A DNA stretch of 24,120 nucleotides from CAYFKJ01 sp964528595 (GTDB taxonomy: Bacteria > Pseudomonadota > Alphaproteobacteria > UBA2966). Under the pieces are notes generated by a model. The model was given only the letters and a program-made list of their open reading frames with translations, made no database searches and was not told the DNA's origin. Made by a program: the position numbers and the translations under genes. How positions within the stretch are numbered: position 1 is the first letter of the stretch; the number at the start of each line of letters is the position of its first letter. The stretch is taken from assembly GCA_964528595.1 (NCBI GenBank), contig CAZGTM010000053.1, positions 1 through 24,120 of the forward strand, in the 5' to 3' direction. Positions 7,320 through 14,463 of the stretch are shown here, piece after piece.

Positions 7320-7994
7320 TCATTCGCGCGGCCGGCGCGGCCCGAATATGGCGGTGCCGACCCGGACGTGGGTGGCGCCGAGAGCGATCGCCAACTCATA
7401 GTCCGCGCTCATCCCCATGCTCACGCGGGCCAGGCCGTTGCGCTCGGCGATCTTCGCCAACAGCGCAAAATGTGGCGCGGGCTCCTCGTCGGCCGGCGGG
7501 ATGCACATGACGCCCACCACCGGCAGGTTCAACTCCTCCCCGCAGAAGTGAATGAAATCGTCCGCCTCCATCGGGGCGATGCCCGCTTTTTGCGATTCCT
7601 CGCCGGTATTGACTTCGACGTAGCAGTCAAGCCGTTTGCCTGTCCGTTCCATCTCCTTGGCCAAGGCGCGGGCCAGCTTGGTCCGGTCCAGCGTTTCAAT
7701 GACGTCGAACAATTCGACCGCCTGCTTGACCTTGTTGGTCTGCAGTGGGCCGATCAGGTGTAATTGCAGGTCGGGAAATTCCAGCCGCAGATCGGGCCAT
7801 TTACCGGCGGCTTCCTGCACGCGGTTTTCGCCGAACAGGCGGTGGCCTGCGGCCAGGGCCGGACGAATGCTGTCGGCGGGCTGGGTTTTCGAAACCGCGA
7901 CCAGACTGATATCGGCCGCCGCGCGGCCCGCCGCCCGGGCTGCCTCGGCAACGGCGGCATTGACCTTCGCAAGATTTTGCCCGACATCCACCAC
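7320..7994 (-). CDS. yggS: YggS/PROSC-family pyridoxal phosphate-binding protein
   Basis: The 224-residue protein is a single-domain PLP barrel. The PLP lysine is K36 in ISLVAVSKTQ, followed by FGENRVQEA (about 54-62), the HLIGPLQTNK stretch, and the phosphate-binding end SMGMSADYELAIALGATHVRVGTAIFG. Members of this family carry PLP and help balance B6 vitamers and amino/keto acid pools; no catalytic reaction is firmly known. The start is a GTG at 7994, followed directly by a second GTG, and it lies 10 bp after the stop of the APS kinase fusion gene on the same strand, so the two may be co-transcribed. Its 3' end converges on the L,D-transpeptidase gene with 9 bp between. In relatives yggS usually sits near housekeeping genes such as leuS, so it may mark the left edge of the inserted block that follows. 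Confidence 0.94.
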   Translation of the reverse strand: MVDVGQNLAKVNAAVAEAARAAGRAAADISLVAVSKTQPADSIRPALAAGHRLFGENRVQEAAGKWPDLRLEFPDLQLHLIGPLQTNKVKQAVELFDVIETLDRTKLARALAKEMERTGKRLDCYVEVNTGEESQKAGIAPMEADDFIHFCGEELNLPVVGVMCIPPADEEPAPHFALLAKIAERNGLARVSMGMSADYELAIALGATHVRVGTAIFGPRRPRE

Positions 7995-8004
7995 GGCGAG
8001 GCGC

Positions 8005-9147
8005 CTAACCCTGGACCGTAAAATGTTCGGAGATGTAGTCGATCATGACGGCGACGCTTTCCGCAACGTCGAGATTTTCGGTGTCGACAACGAGATCGGG
8101 ATGATCCGGCGCCTCGTAAGGCGCTGATATCCCGGTGAAATCCGGAATGCTGCCGGCCCTGGCCTGTTTGTATAGACCCTTGGGGTCGCGCTGTTCACAG
8201 GTTTCCAGCCCGGCGTTGACGTAGATTTCATGGAAATCCTCGCCCGCTGCCGCCCGCGCCCGCTCTCGGTCCGACTGATAGGGCGATATGAAGGCGCTGA
8301 CGGCAATAAAGCCGGCCCGGGCGAAAAGCGCCGCCACCTCGCCGACCCGGCGGATATTTTCAGACCGGTCTTCCGGCGAAAAGCCCAGGTTGGCGTTGAG
8401 CCCGTGGCGGATGTTGTCACCATCCAGCACGTAGACCTGGTAGCCGCGGTTGAAAAGGGCGATTTCCAGCTCCACGGCAAGCGTCGATTTTCCGGAACCG
8501 GATAGGCCGGTCAGCCATAGCACGCCGCCGCTATGACCGTGTCTGCCGCATCTGTCGTCGGACGACACGCGGTGGGCGACGCGGGTGATGTTGGTGGCGC
8601 GCACCGTACGCAGTTCACGCTGATCGGCATATCCCTCCATGCCGACGCGGCCTTCGCTGATTTGGGCGTCGCCATCGTAGATTCGCGCGCGCCCGTAATC
8701 CGGCTGGCGCTCGTACGTATCGATGGCAATGGTGCCCGGCGCGCGCACCACAATCTCGTTTTCTGTTATCGACTGCACGGTCACACCGATGCGGCCCATG
8801 GCGATCTCGACGTCGATCTCCTGGCCCGGCGTAAACGAACCGGTGATACCGGCGTCGAAGCCGATGCGAAAGACGTCGGTCTCTATGGGCAGGTCAGTTT
8901 CGGGGGCGATCATGGCCGGCCCCGAAAATGAGACCTCACGGTCCAGCGTGAAAACGGCCTCATCACCGTCAAGGCTAATGCCCTCTAGCGTGGCGCGGAT
9001 ATCGGCGGGCGATATAACGAGGGCGGCGCCGATTTCAGCCTCGCCGCCCAGCAGTCGGCCCCGCACATCACGCGTCGGCGACGCCGGGTACGATGCCGGT
9101 ACGGCCAGTCGCAGGGGAAGTTCGTTCGTAGCTTCGTTTTTGGGCAT
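8005..9147 (-). CDS. cysC: Adenylylsulfate (APS) kinase with N-terminal CysN-like beta-barrel region
   Basis: The C-terminal ~200 residues are a full APS kinase: P-loop GLSGSGKST at about 214-222, DGDNIRHGLN at 242-251, LGFSPEDRSENIRRVGEVA, FISPY, and the lid-side GLYKQARAG. It phosphorylates APS to PAPS, the sulfate donor. The first ~180 residues are beta-rich. They align by eye with the part of CysN after its GTPase domain: LDREVSFSGPAMIAPETD, TPGQEIDVEIAMGRIGVTVQSI, and DTYERQPDYGRARIYDGD running into RATNI, which is the usual CysN-CysC junction. The GTPase P-loop and switch motifs are absent, and no cysD is nearby, so APS must come from an ATP sulfurylase elsewhere. The frame is open to a TTG at 9222; the ATG at 9147 is preferred. 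The sulfotransferase 2 kb away is the likely consumer of PAPS. Confidence 0.87.
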   Translation of the reverse strand: MPKNEATNELPLRLAVPASYPASPTRDVRGRLLGGEAEIGAALVISPADIRATLEGISLDGDEAVFTLDREVSFSGPAMIAPETDLPIETDVFRIGFDAGITGSFTPGQEIDVEIAMGRIGVTVQSITENEIVVRAPGTIAIDTYERQPDYGRARIYDGDAQISEGRVGMEGYADQRELRTVRATNITRVAHRVSSDDRCGRHGHSGGVLWLTGLSGSGKSTLAVELEIALFNRGYQVYVLDGDNIRHGLNANLGFSPEDRSENIRRVGEVAALFARAGFIAVSAFISPYQSDRERARAAAGEDFHEIYVNAGLETCEQRDPKGLYKQARAGSIPDFTGISAPYEAPDHPDLVVDTENLDVAESVAVMIDYISEHFTVQG

Positions 9148-9247
9148 TAAGCGTATCCAAGCGTCGATCGAGCCAATAGAATTAATATTACCGCGCTCCG
9201 GCAGGGGCGCAGCGATTTCCAATTTTTAATGTCCGGCGGCACAAAAT

Positions 9248-9817
9248 ATGAGGCTAAATCTAGGTTGTGGGCATGATCACAGGGACGGATTCATTAATGT
9301 TGATGTTTCGCCGCAAGTCAATCCGGATCAGCTGGTCGATCTGGAAACCCTGCCTTTACCGTGGGCCGACGATGAAGTCGATGAAATTCTCATCAAGCAC
9401 ACGCTCGAGCACCTAGGCCAGACACCGAAGGCATTCCTCAATCTGATGTGCGAGTTGTGGCGCATCTGCCGCCACGAAGCAAAAATGGCCATCGTCGTCC
9501 CGCACCACCGCCACGATCAGTTTCTCAACGATCCGACCCACGTCAGGGCAATCACGCCGGCTGGTCTTGAGCTCTTTTCCCGCAAGCGGAACCGGGAGTG
9601 GATCGAAAAGGGTATGGGGAATTCGCCGCTCGGACTGCAACTCGGCATCGATTTCGAACTGGTTTCGGTCGACATGGTGCCCGACCGGCCCTGGCGCGAA
9701 AAGGTGGAGCGTGGGGAAATCACCATGCAGCAGCTCTCCGAGGCGGCGCGCGACATGAACAACGTCATTGTCGAAACCACGATCGTCATGCGGGCGCTCA
9801 AAAATGAAGATGAGTGA
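9248..9817 (+). CDS. Small class I SAM-dependent methyltransferase
   Basis: The 189-residue protein opens directly with the SAM motif MRLNLGCGHDHRDGFINVDV, where LNLGCG binds the methyl donor and D in NVDV follows strand 2. Continuing blocks are LPWADDEVDEILIKHTLEHL (the common EHL of methyltransferase domain 11 types) and PHHRHDQFLNDPTHVRAI. The start is tight against motif I, typical of short glycan- or surface-polymer-associated methyltransferases. The substrate is unknown. It diverges from the APS kinase gene (100 bp between the preferred starts, an AT-rich promoter-like gap) and is followed after 3 bp by the GT9-like gene, so those two are an operon. The context suggests methylation of the same product that the glycosyltransferase and sulfotransferase act on, which is inference. 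Confidence 0.84.
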   Translation: MRLNLGCGHDHRDGFINVDVSPQVNPDQLVDLETLPLPWADDEVDEILIKHTLEHLGQTPKAFLNLMCELWRICRHEAKMAIVVPHHRHDQFLNDPTHVRAITPAGLELFSRKRNREWIEKGMGNSPLGLQLGIDFELVSVDMVPDRPWREKVERGEITMQQLSEAARDMNNVIVETTIVMRALKNEDE

Positions 9818-9820
9818 AGC

Positions 9821-11083
9821 GTGGCGATGAAACCCAACACTTCCGCCCAAACGGTTCTTGCGGAATTCTCGGCCAACCAGCCCTTCCAGTTCGGCCAGCA
9901 CAACGCGGCGGCGTCGACCAAACAATCGGCGGACGGCGGAGGCCGTTATTACACTTCGTCGCAGCAGTTTCTCAATCAGGTCGTCAGCGCCAACCCGGCC
10001 GTCTTCCGCATCCATTCGACGACAAAGCGGCTGAAGGTGACGCCGCGGGAGAAATGGCAGTCGGCCAATTTTGCCAAGCGCAAGGTCCTGTTTCTGCTGC
10101 CCTCCCATATGCTCGGCAGCAACGTCGCCACCCTGTTGTTCATCCATGCCTTTTCCGAGCAGAAAAATACCCGCCAAGTGGGGGTCTTCTGTGCCGGGTC
10201 GGCCGCCGACATTTACCTGACGTCGGATCTAGCCGAGGTTTACACGCTGTGGATCTCGCGCAGCGAACTCAAGCGCTGGGACGTTGTGATCGACCTTGGC
10301 CAGTTGGAGAGCCGACGCGACGTCGACGTCTGGCCGGTCGATATGGAAAGCGAGCTGCTGCAGGCGTTCGGCCTGGCCCCCAGCCAGCGCTATCCGGGCG
10401 AGGCCCGGAGCGATGAATGGTCCAGCCCGCCTCGTATCGGTATCCTGCCTCTGGCCTCTTCACCGCTGCGTACATTGCCGCCGCGCACGACGGTTGAATT
10501 GTCCAAGGCGCTATCGGCGTTCGGCAATGTCACATTGTGCCTCAACCGATTCCAGCATCAGGGCAGACTGTACCGCACGGTACTCGCCGAACAACTGCCC
10601 AACGAAATCGAGATCATCGAAGCGTTCGACACCATCGGCGGCCTGGTCGATGCCGTGCGGGGTTTTGACTACGCTGTCTATGCCGACAGCGGACCGGCCC
10701 ATATCGCCAAGCTGTTCGCGGCCCCGGGCGCCGCAGTCTATACGGCAGCGCATGGCGATATATTGCAGGGCCGTTTCACAAACCTTGCCCGCTGGAGCGT
10801 CGCGTTTTCAGGACCCCACTGCGCGGCACCTTGCGGACTGGCCAAGCTTCGCCTGAACACGGCGGGCAGCATGGGTTGTATGGGATCACTGCAAACCGAA
10901 CTTGAAAATCTGCCGTCGACGCCAAAAAGCGCAAACAATAGAGAAGTCGAGCGTTTGCTGCTGAATGAGCCGGTTCCGTGCGTTGCGGCGCTTGCCGAAC
11001 AAACCGAATTGCTCGTCGACTTCGTTGTCGAGGATTTCAAGAACCGTCGGAAAGAGCGCGAAGGGGTTACGGCAGGTACTTAA
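9821..11083 (+). CDS. GT9-like glycosyltransferase (heptosyltransferase-like fold)
   Basis: About 420 residues. After a polar N-terminal extension of ~85 residues, a first Rossmann strand KVLFLLPSHMLGSNVATLLFIHAF leads into the N-lobe. The C-lobe shows PPRIGILPLASSPLRTLPPRT, then FDTIGGLVDAVRGFDYAVYADSGPAHIAKLFAAPGAAVYT. The (Y/N)ADSGPAHIAK element is the sugar-nucleotide-binding signature of GT9 enzymes such as LPS heptosyltransferases. A cysteine pair (HCAAPCG) and MGCMG lie near the end. There is no signal or membrane segment. Donor and acceptor are unknown; the sequence is divergent enough that a true heptosyltransferase is unlikely. The start is GTG at 9821 or ATG at 9827, 3-9 bp past the methyltransferase stop. 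Its last 17 bp overlap the convergent sulfotransferase gene. Confidence 0.77.
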   Translation: MAMKPNTSAQTVLAEFSANQPFQFGQHNAAASTKQSADGGGRYYTSSQQFLNQVVSANPAVFRIHSTTKRLKVTPREKWQSANFAKRKVLFLLPSHMLGSNVATLLFIHAFSEQKNTRQVGVFCAGSAADIYLTSDLAEVYTLWISRSELKRWDVVIDLGQLESRRDVDVWPVDMESELLQAFGLAPSQRYPGEARSDEWSSPPRIGILPLASSPLRTLPPRTTVELSKALSAFGNVTLCLNRFQHQGRLYRTVLAEQLPNEIEIIEAFDTIGGLVDAVRGFDYAVYADSGPAHIAKLFAAPGAAVYTAAHGDILQGRFTNLARWSVAFSGPHCAAPCGLAKLRLNTAGSMGCMGSLQTELENLPSTPKSANNREVERLLLNEPVPCVAALAEQTELLVDFVVEDFKNRRKEREGVTAGT

Positions 11084-11897
11084 ATTTTTCCATCATGACG
11101 TGATGGTCTTCCACCACCTTGTCGATCTGCGTTTTCGACAGCGTTTCCTTCCACTGTCCGGCCTTTCCCGTGCGAAAGAACCGTTCGGCGTGGACGCTGG
11201 TTTCAACGAATCCCTTCTCGTCTTCTTGGGCGCGAAGCTGGCGAAAGGATGAAAATTTAATAGCCCGTTTGATTCGTTCGGTCGGCGGCTTGAGGCCGAG
11301 AAACCTGGCAACCCCTTTGAATGTCGGCAGCGTTTTGTAAAGCATGTCCTCATAACGCATGACATGAAGAAAATCGCTGGCGTCGCTTGCGGTCCAGCTT
11401 TCAACGTGGGTCGACCACGACGATACGTGGTAAGGCACTTCATCGTCTCCGCCACCGCCGTCGAAAGAGGAATCGGCCATCCAGTCGATCGCTTCATCGA
11501 TGCTGATACCGAAGTGCGGCGCCATTGAAATGCAGACGTCCAGCGGATTGCGGACGATGTAGATGGCGCCCGAGGTATAGTCCATGGATATTTGCGGCAC
11601 CCCAAGATATTCGCCCAGATAGCAGTGGGTCTTAACCATGACGGTGTCCGGCGAACTCTGGGCCAGAGCCCGATGGGCTTGGGGCCTGAGGGCGGCGATC
11701 TCTTGTTCCGTCAATTCACCGAGCGGTTTGCTTGAAACGTGTTGAAACAGGTGGAGCTGGGTGTCGCCCTTGGTAAACTGCGCCAGGTTTTCGATGGCGT
11801 TGGGCTTGTCGGCGTTGGTCAACAGGTTTTGCAAAAAGGCCCTGAGCCAGGTGTTTCCCGACTTGGGATACGATGCCAGCCATAGAATTCCACTCAT
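11067..11897 (-). CDS. PAPS-dependent sulfotransferase
   Basis: The 276-residue protein carries all hallmark sites of Sulfotransfer_1 enzymes. The 5'-phosphosulfate loop is YPKSGNTWL at residues 10-18 with K12. The catalytic-base position is H91 in VKTH. The 3'-phosphate site is YIVRNPLDVCIS with R116 and S124. The C-terminal FFRTGKAGQWKETLS corresponds to the conserved RxGxxGDWK region. The enzyme moves sulfate from PAPS to a hydroxyl or amine; the acceptor cannot be read, but the neighbouring glycosyltransferase and methyltransferase suggest a glycan or lipid-linked sugar. No signal peptide or transmembrane helix is present, so it acts in the cytoplasm. The start ATG at 11897 is supported by motif spacing. 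It lies downstream of the porin terminator with its own promoter candidate, and its 3' end overlaps the GT gene by 17 bp. Confidence 0.92.
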   Translation of the reverse strand: MSGILWLASYPKSGNTWLRAFLQNLLTNADKPNAIENLAQFTKGDTQLHLFQHVSSKPLGELTEQEIAALRPQAHRALAQSSPDTVMVKTHCYLGEYLGVPQISMDYTSGAIYIVRNPLDVCISMAPHFGISIDEAIDWMADSSFDGGGGDDEVPYHVSSWSTHVESWTASDASDFLHVMRYEDMLYKTLPTFKGVARFLGLKPPTERIKRAIKFSSFRQLRAQEDEKGFVETSVHAERFFRTGKAGQWKETLSKTQIDKVVEDHHVMMEKFKYLP

Positions 11898-11959
11898 GTC
11901 TCATTCCAACAGCAGAACACAGGTTTCGTCCCGCAAATTTTTGCAGGCCTTTGATTCTG

Positions 11960-11989
11960 TTTATAGCGAAACGGATTTCCGTCCGCCAA
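11960..11989 (-). promoter_or_regulatory. Candidate sigma70 promoter for the sulfotransferase gene
   Basis: On the minus strand TTGGCG (11984-11989) and TATAAA (11960-11965) are 18 bp apart, matching 4/6 and 5/6 of the sigma70 boxes, and lie 62-92 bp before the sulfotransferase ATG. The -35 box touches the T tract of the porin terminator. A short palindrome ACGGATTTCCGT (11971-11982) sits in the spacer and could be an operator. Confidence 0.4.
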
Positions 11990-12020
11990 AAAAAAGAAGA
12001 GCGGGCCGAAGCCCGCTCTT
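11988..12020 (-). terminator. Strong Rho-independent terminator of the porin gene
   Basis: Perfect 10-bp arms AAGAGCGGGC / GCCCGCTCTT (11997-12006 and 12011-12020) close on a TTCG tetraloop when read on the minus strand, followed by TTC and a run of eight T (11988-11995). It starts 38 bp past the porin stop. C(UUCG)G is an unusually stable loop, fitting a highly expressed outer-membrane protein. Confidence 0.93.
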
Positions 12021-12058
12021 CCCTGATTACAATCGCCCTTATGGGGCGGGATGCAATT

Positions 12059-13168
12059 CTAGAAGAACAACGCGGTGCCCACGATGATGGACGTGGCGTC
12101 GTTTTCGTTCGCCGCCGCATTGGCATTGTCGTCAAGCTTGGTGTTTTCGATACCAGCCGAGAACGAAATGCCCGGACCAAAGGCGTACGAACCGCCCAGG
12201 TGCCAGGTTTTACGCTCATCCGAACCGGCGCCGGTGCCAGCTTCGTCTTCGGTGTTGCCGTAGGCAGCGCCGACAGTCCACTGACCGGTCGAGTAGGTCG
12301 CACCGATGTTCCAGTTGGTGTTATCGGTGTTCGCCGCACTCGTGCCCTGGTTATCCTTGGAATAACCAGCGCCAATTTTGAAGCCGGACATGGAAACGTC
12401 ACCACCGATCGACCATACCTTGAAGTCTTCCGAGCCTGCAGCGGCCACTTCGAGGTCAGCCTTCTGGTAGGTGGCGGAGATGTTGTAGGAAGCGCCGCCG
12501 GCCTTGCCGCCGACTTCCGCACCGACTTCCCAGATGTTCGACTGATCGCCAGCCGTGTTGTCGGCTTCCGGACCGGAGTACGAACCGCCGCAACCGCCGG
12601 TGGCTTCTTCACAGCTGTCCCAAGTGTAGGACGCGCCAACGCGGAACATGCCGCCAATCTTCGGCGAGAAGTAGGTGATCTTTTCGTTATCACCAGAGGC
12701 ATCGCCGTAGAAGATGTTGGCAGCGTTGCCGCCCTGGCTGAAGTGACGGAAGTTGGACGTCCAAACGCTGGACCAACCGCCGAGCACGCCAGGCGCACCG
12801 CGAACCATCTTCAAGTGGGCACCGTTCTCCGCACCCATGATGATGTCGCCGAAGGCACCCTTGAACTCGATGTAGGATTCGTCGATTTGGTCGCCGCAAG
12901 ACTCAGCTTCGAGCTGAACGTTGACGCCGACGGTCACGCCGTTATCGAGAGTGGTGCTACCGGAGAATGCAATTTCCGCCTCACGGGAGAGACGGATGCT
13001 GTGCTGGTTGGCACCAGGCTGGCCAGCGGAATCGTCCTGACTGGTGTGGACGATCAACTGGTGGAAATAACCGCTTACGCCGACCTTAATCGGGTCTGCA
13101 GCGAAAGCAGGGGTCGCAAGAGCGCCAGCAGCCACAAGAGCCGAAGACGCAAAGAGAATCTTTTTCAT
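12059..13168 (-). CDS. Gram-negative general porin (outer membrane beta-barrel)
   Basis: The start is set by the signal peptide MKKILFASSALVAAGALATPAFA, with cleavage expected after AFA and a mature protein starting ADPIKVGVSGYFHQ. A GAGGGAAG Shine-Dalgarno precedes the ATG at 13168; the frame is open further to 13261 but that stretch is leader. The mature ~346 residues alternate short amphipathic strands with Gly/Asn/Asp-rich loops and end in a C-terminal phenylalanine (GTALFF), the signal for outer-membrane insertion by BAM. This fits the Porin_4 type of trimeric 16-strand porins. A conserved segment (SYIEFKGAFGDIIMGAENG) probably leads into the constriction loop. It is monocistronic: its own promoter region with repeats upstream and a strong terminator downstream. 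Solute preference cannot be predicted. Alternative: a small-anion or carbohydrate-selective porin. Confidence 0.92.
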   Translation of the reverse strand: MKKILFASSALVAAGALATPAFAADPIKVGVSGYFHQLIVHTSQDDSAGQPGANQHSIRLSREAEIAFSGSTTLDNGVTVGVNVQLEAESCGDQIDESYIEFKGAFGDIIMGAENGAHLKMVRGAPGVLGGWSSVWTSNFRHFSQGGNAANIFYGDASGDNEKITYFSPKIGGMFRVGASYTWDSCEEATGGCGGSYSGPEADNTAGDQSNIWEVGAEVGGKAGGASYNISATYQKADLEVAAAGSEDFKVWSIGGDVSMSGFKIGAGYSKDNQGTSAANTDNTNWNIGATYSTGQWTVGAAYGNTEDEAGTGAGSDERKTWHLGGSYAFGPGISFSAGIENTKLDDNANAAANENDATSIIVGTALFF

Positions 13169-13188
13169 ATTAAACTTCCCTCTCAACA

Positions 13189-13207
13189 CAAAACAGTTTC
13201 TGTTTTG
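13189..13207 (-). promoter_or_regulatory. Perfect inverted repeat in the porin leader
   Basis: CAAAACAG (13189-13196), a 3-bp spacer TTT, and CTGTTTTG (13200-13207) form an 8-bp perfect inverted repeat 21 bp before the porin ATG. With a 3-nt loop it could be a stable 5' UTR hairpin or an operator half-site pair. The leader position between expected promoter and start is seen; the role is inferred. Confidence 0.5.
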
Positions 13208-13226
13208 CCACATAGGCCGCCCTTTA

Positions 13227-13304
13227 TTCCGAACAACGAGGCTTATAACCGGGCCTCTCAATTAGTGTTTCCGAACATCGGGCCGTTTTTCGGATCTTCC
13301 GAAC
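13227..13304. repeat. Three direct copies of TTCCGAAC upstream of the porin
   Basis: TTCCGAAC occurs at 13227-13234, 13269-13276 and 13297-13304 (start spacings 42 and 28 bp). The third copy is part of a small palindrome TTCGGA-tct-TCCGAA (13289-13303). All lie 59-136 bp before the porin ATG, where activator sites of a regulated porin would be expected. No confident -35/-10 pair was found among them. Confidence 0.5.
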
Positions 13305-13832
13305 CGGTTGATGCTTGAACTCAAATACGCAAATTCAAGTCAACCGGATAACCGAAGAACCGGATGTAGGATGAAAGATACTCGCCAAAGCGCGCGCAAA
13401 TCAACGGCTTTGGGGACATATGGGTGTTTTCTTGCAATAGTGTGGCAATTTTGTCTCACCACTCTTCGGGTTATTCGATGTCGGTTCAACCCAAAGCCCT
13501 ATCCCGACCAGCGCATTCATGCAATCCGCAGCGCCGCTGTCACCTGTCTACGGCATGAGGTTGCCGCCGGACGGGCACGCCGGTATTCGATCTGAAACGC
13601 CCTTTCTCGGCCGGCTGCAGCGGGCGCCGGCGGCGGTCCGTTCAAAGTCGAAATTTTCAGCCGTGGATCACGAACAATCTGTTTTGCGCGCCGCAACGAT
13701 AGGCTATCTTTCACCATATTTAGGGTGCTATACGTGCTCGGCAGGATTTAGTTGTTTGTCCGGTGGCGACTAAGGTGGCAACAGCCAGCGGAAAAAACAT
13801 TCGGTAGCAAGCGAGCGAGGATTTTCCGCGCA
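13305..13832. other. Intergenic stretch without a convincing gene
   Basis: Between the porin control region and the DUF3576 gene lie over 500 bp with no supported coding frame. The short open frames here have poor start signals and no recognisable protein features. It holds a tandem pair of AACCGGAT (13342-13349, 13359-13366) and complementary segments CCAAAGC (13385-13391), GGCTTTGG (13406-13413) and CCAAAGCC (13491-13498) that could form alternative hairpins. The base composition is more AT-rich near its left end. It probably contains the promoter for the DUF3576-leuS genes, which I could not place. Confidence 0.5.
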
Positions 13833-14381
13833 ATGGGTTTCAGAAACGGATTTTCGCGATTGAACATAGGATTCAACCGCCTCATCGGGATATTCCTGCT
13901 CGCGTGGATAGCGGCTTGCTCGGCCATCGAGACCGAACGGGCGCCAACCCCCTTGACGCAAAGTGAATACGGTAAGGATCAGGCTGGCCTGTTTGGCTCA
14001 CGCGGTGTCAACGTCTTCGGCGGCAAGGAGGACAGCGGCGGCGGCGGCATCGGCGTCAACAGTTACCTGTGGCGGGCCTCGCTGGACACGCTTTCCTTCA
14101 TGCCGTTGTCTTCCGCCGACCCGTTTGGCGGCGTGATCATCACGGATTGGTATTCGCCCCCGGAATCCCCGTTGGAGCGCTTCAAGATGACGGTTTACAT
14201 CCTCGACCGGCGGCTCCGCGCCGACGCTCTGAAGGTTGCCGTTTTCCGCCAATCCAGGGTAGCGCGCAACGCCGGCTGGAACGATTCGGAGGTCGCCTCG
14301 GCAACCCCCATCGAACTTGAGGACGCCATCCTTTCTCGGGCCCGGGAGCTCCGGGTCGCCAGCGTGACGGCATCGGAATAG
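13833..14381 (+). CDS. DUF3576 lipoprotein
   Basis: From the ATG at 13833 the product is 182 residues with a lipoprotein signal: a basic start, the hydrophobic stretch LIGIFLLAWIAA, and a lipobox ending in Cys29 (IAAC). The frame is open 81 bp further upstream, but that stretch spoils the signal peptide. The body contains GVNSYLWRASLDTLSFMPLSSADPFGGVIITDWYSPP and ERFKMTVYILDRRLRADALKVAVFRQ, which match the DUF3576 family as I remember it: alphaproteobacterial lipoproteins usually encoded just before leuS. Function is unknown; an envelope role is likely, and lptE two genes downstream fits that. It is 82 bp from leuS and probably co-transcribed. Confidence 0.86.
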   Translation: MGFRNGFSRLNIGFNRLIGIFLLAWIAACSAIETERAPTPLTQSEYGKDQAGLFGSRGVNVFGGKEDSGGGGIGVNSYLWRASLDTLSFMPLSSADPFGGVIITDWYSPPESPLERFKMTVYILDRRLRADALKVAVFRQSRVARNAGWNDSEVASATPIELEDAILSRARELRVASVTASE

Positions 14382-14463
14382 TGCGGCGAAATCCGCGGCC
14401 GGCCGGAGTACTCCCTCTTCAACTCTGTTGAAACATACCAATCGCATTAGTCGGGATTGATTT

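Noticed and set aside
11873..13318. 481-residue plus-strand open frame opposite the porin
   Set aside because: The minus strand encodes a porin with signal peptide, terminal Phe and terminator. The plus frame has no Shine-Dalgarno and no recognisable domain.
13308..13595. 95-residue plus-strand frame in the porin-DUF3576 gap, with a short hydrophobic stretch
   Set aside because: No convincing ribosome binding site, no family resemblance, and composition unlike the neighbours; it probably overlaps control DNA.
14418..14432. Inverted repeat TTCAAC-TCT-GTTGAA in the leuS leader
   Set aside because: Only 6-bp arms, no U tract or T-box features (which are not expected in Proteobacteria); likely chance.
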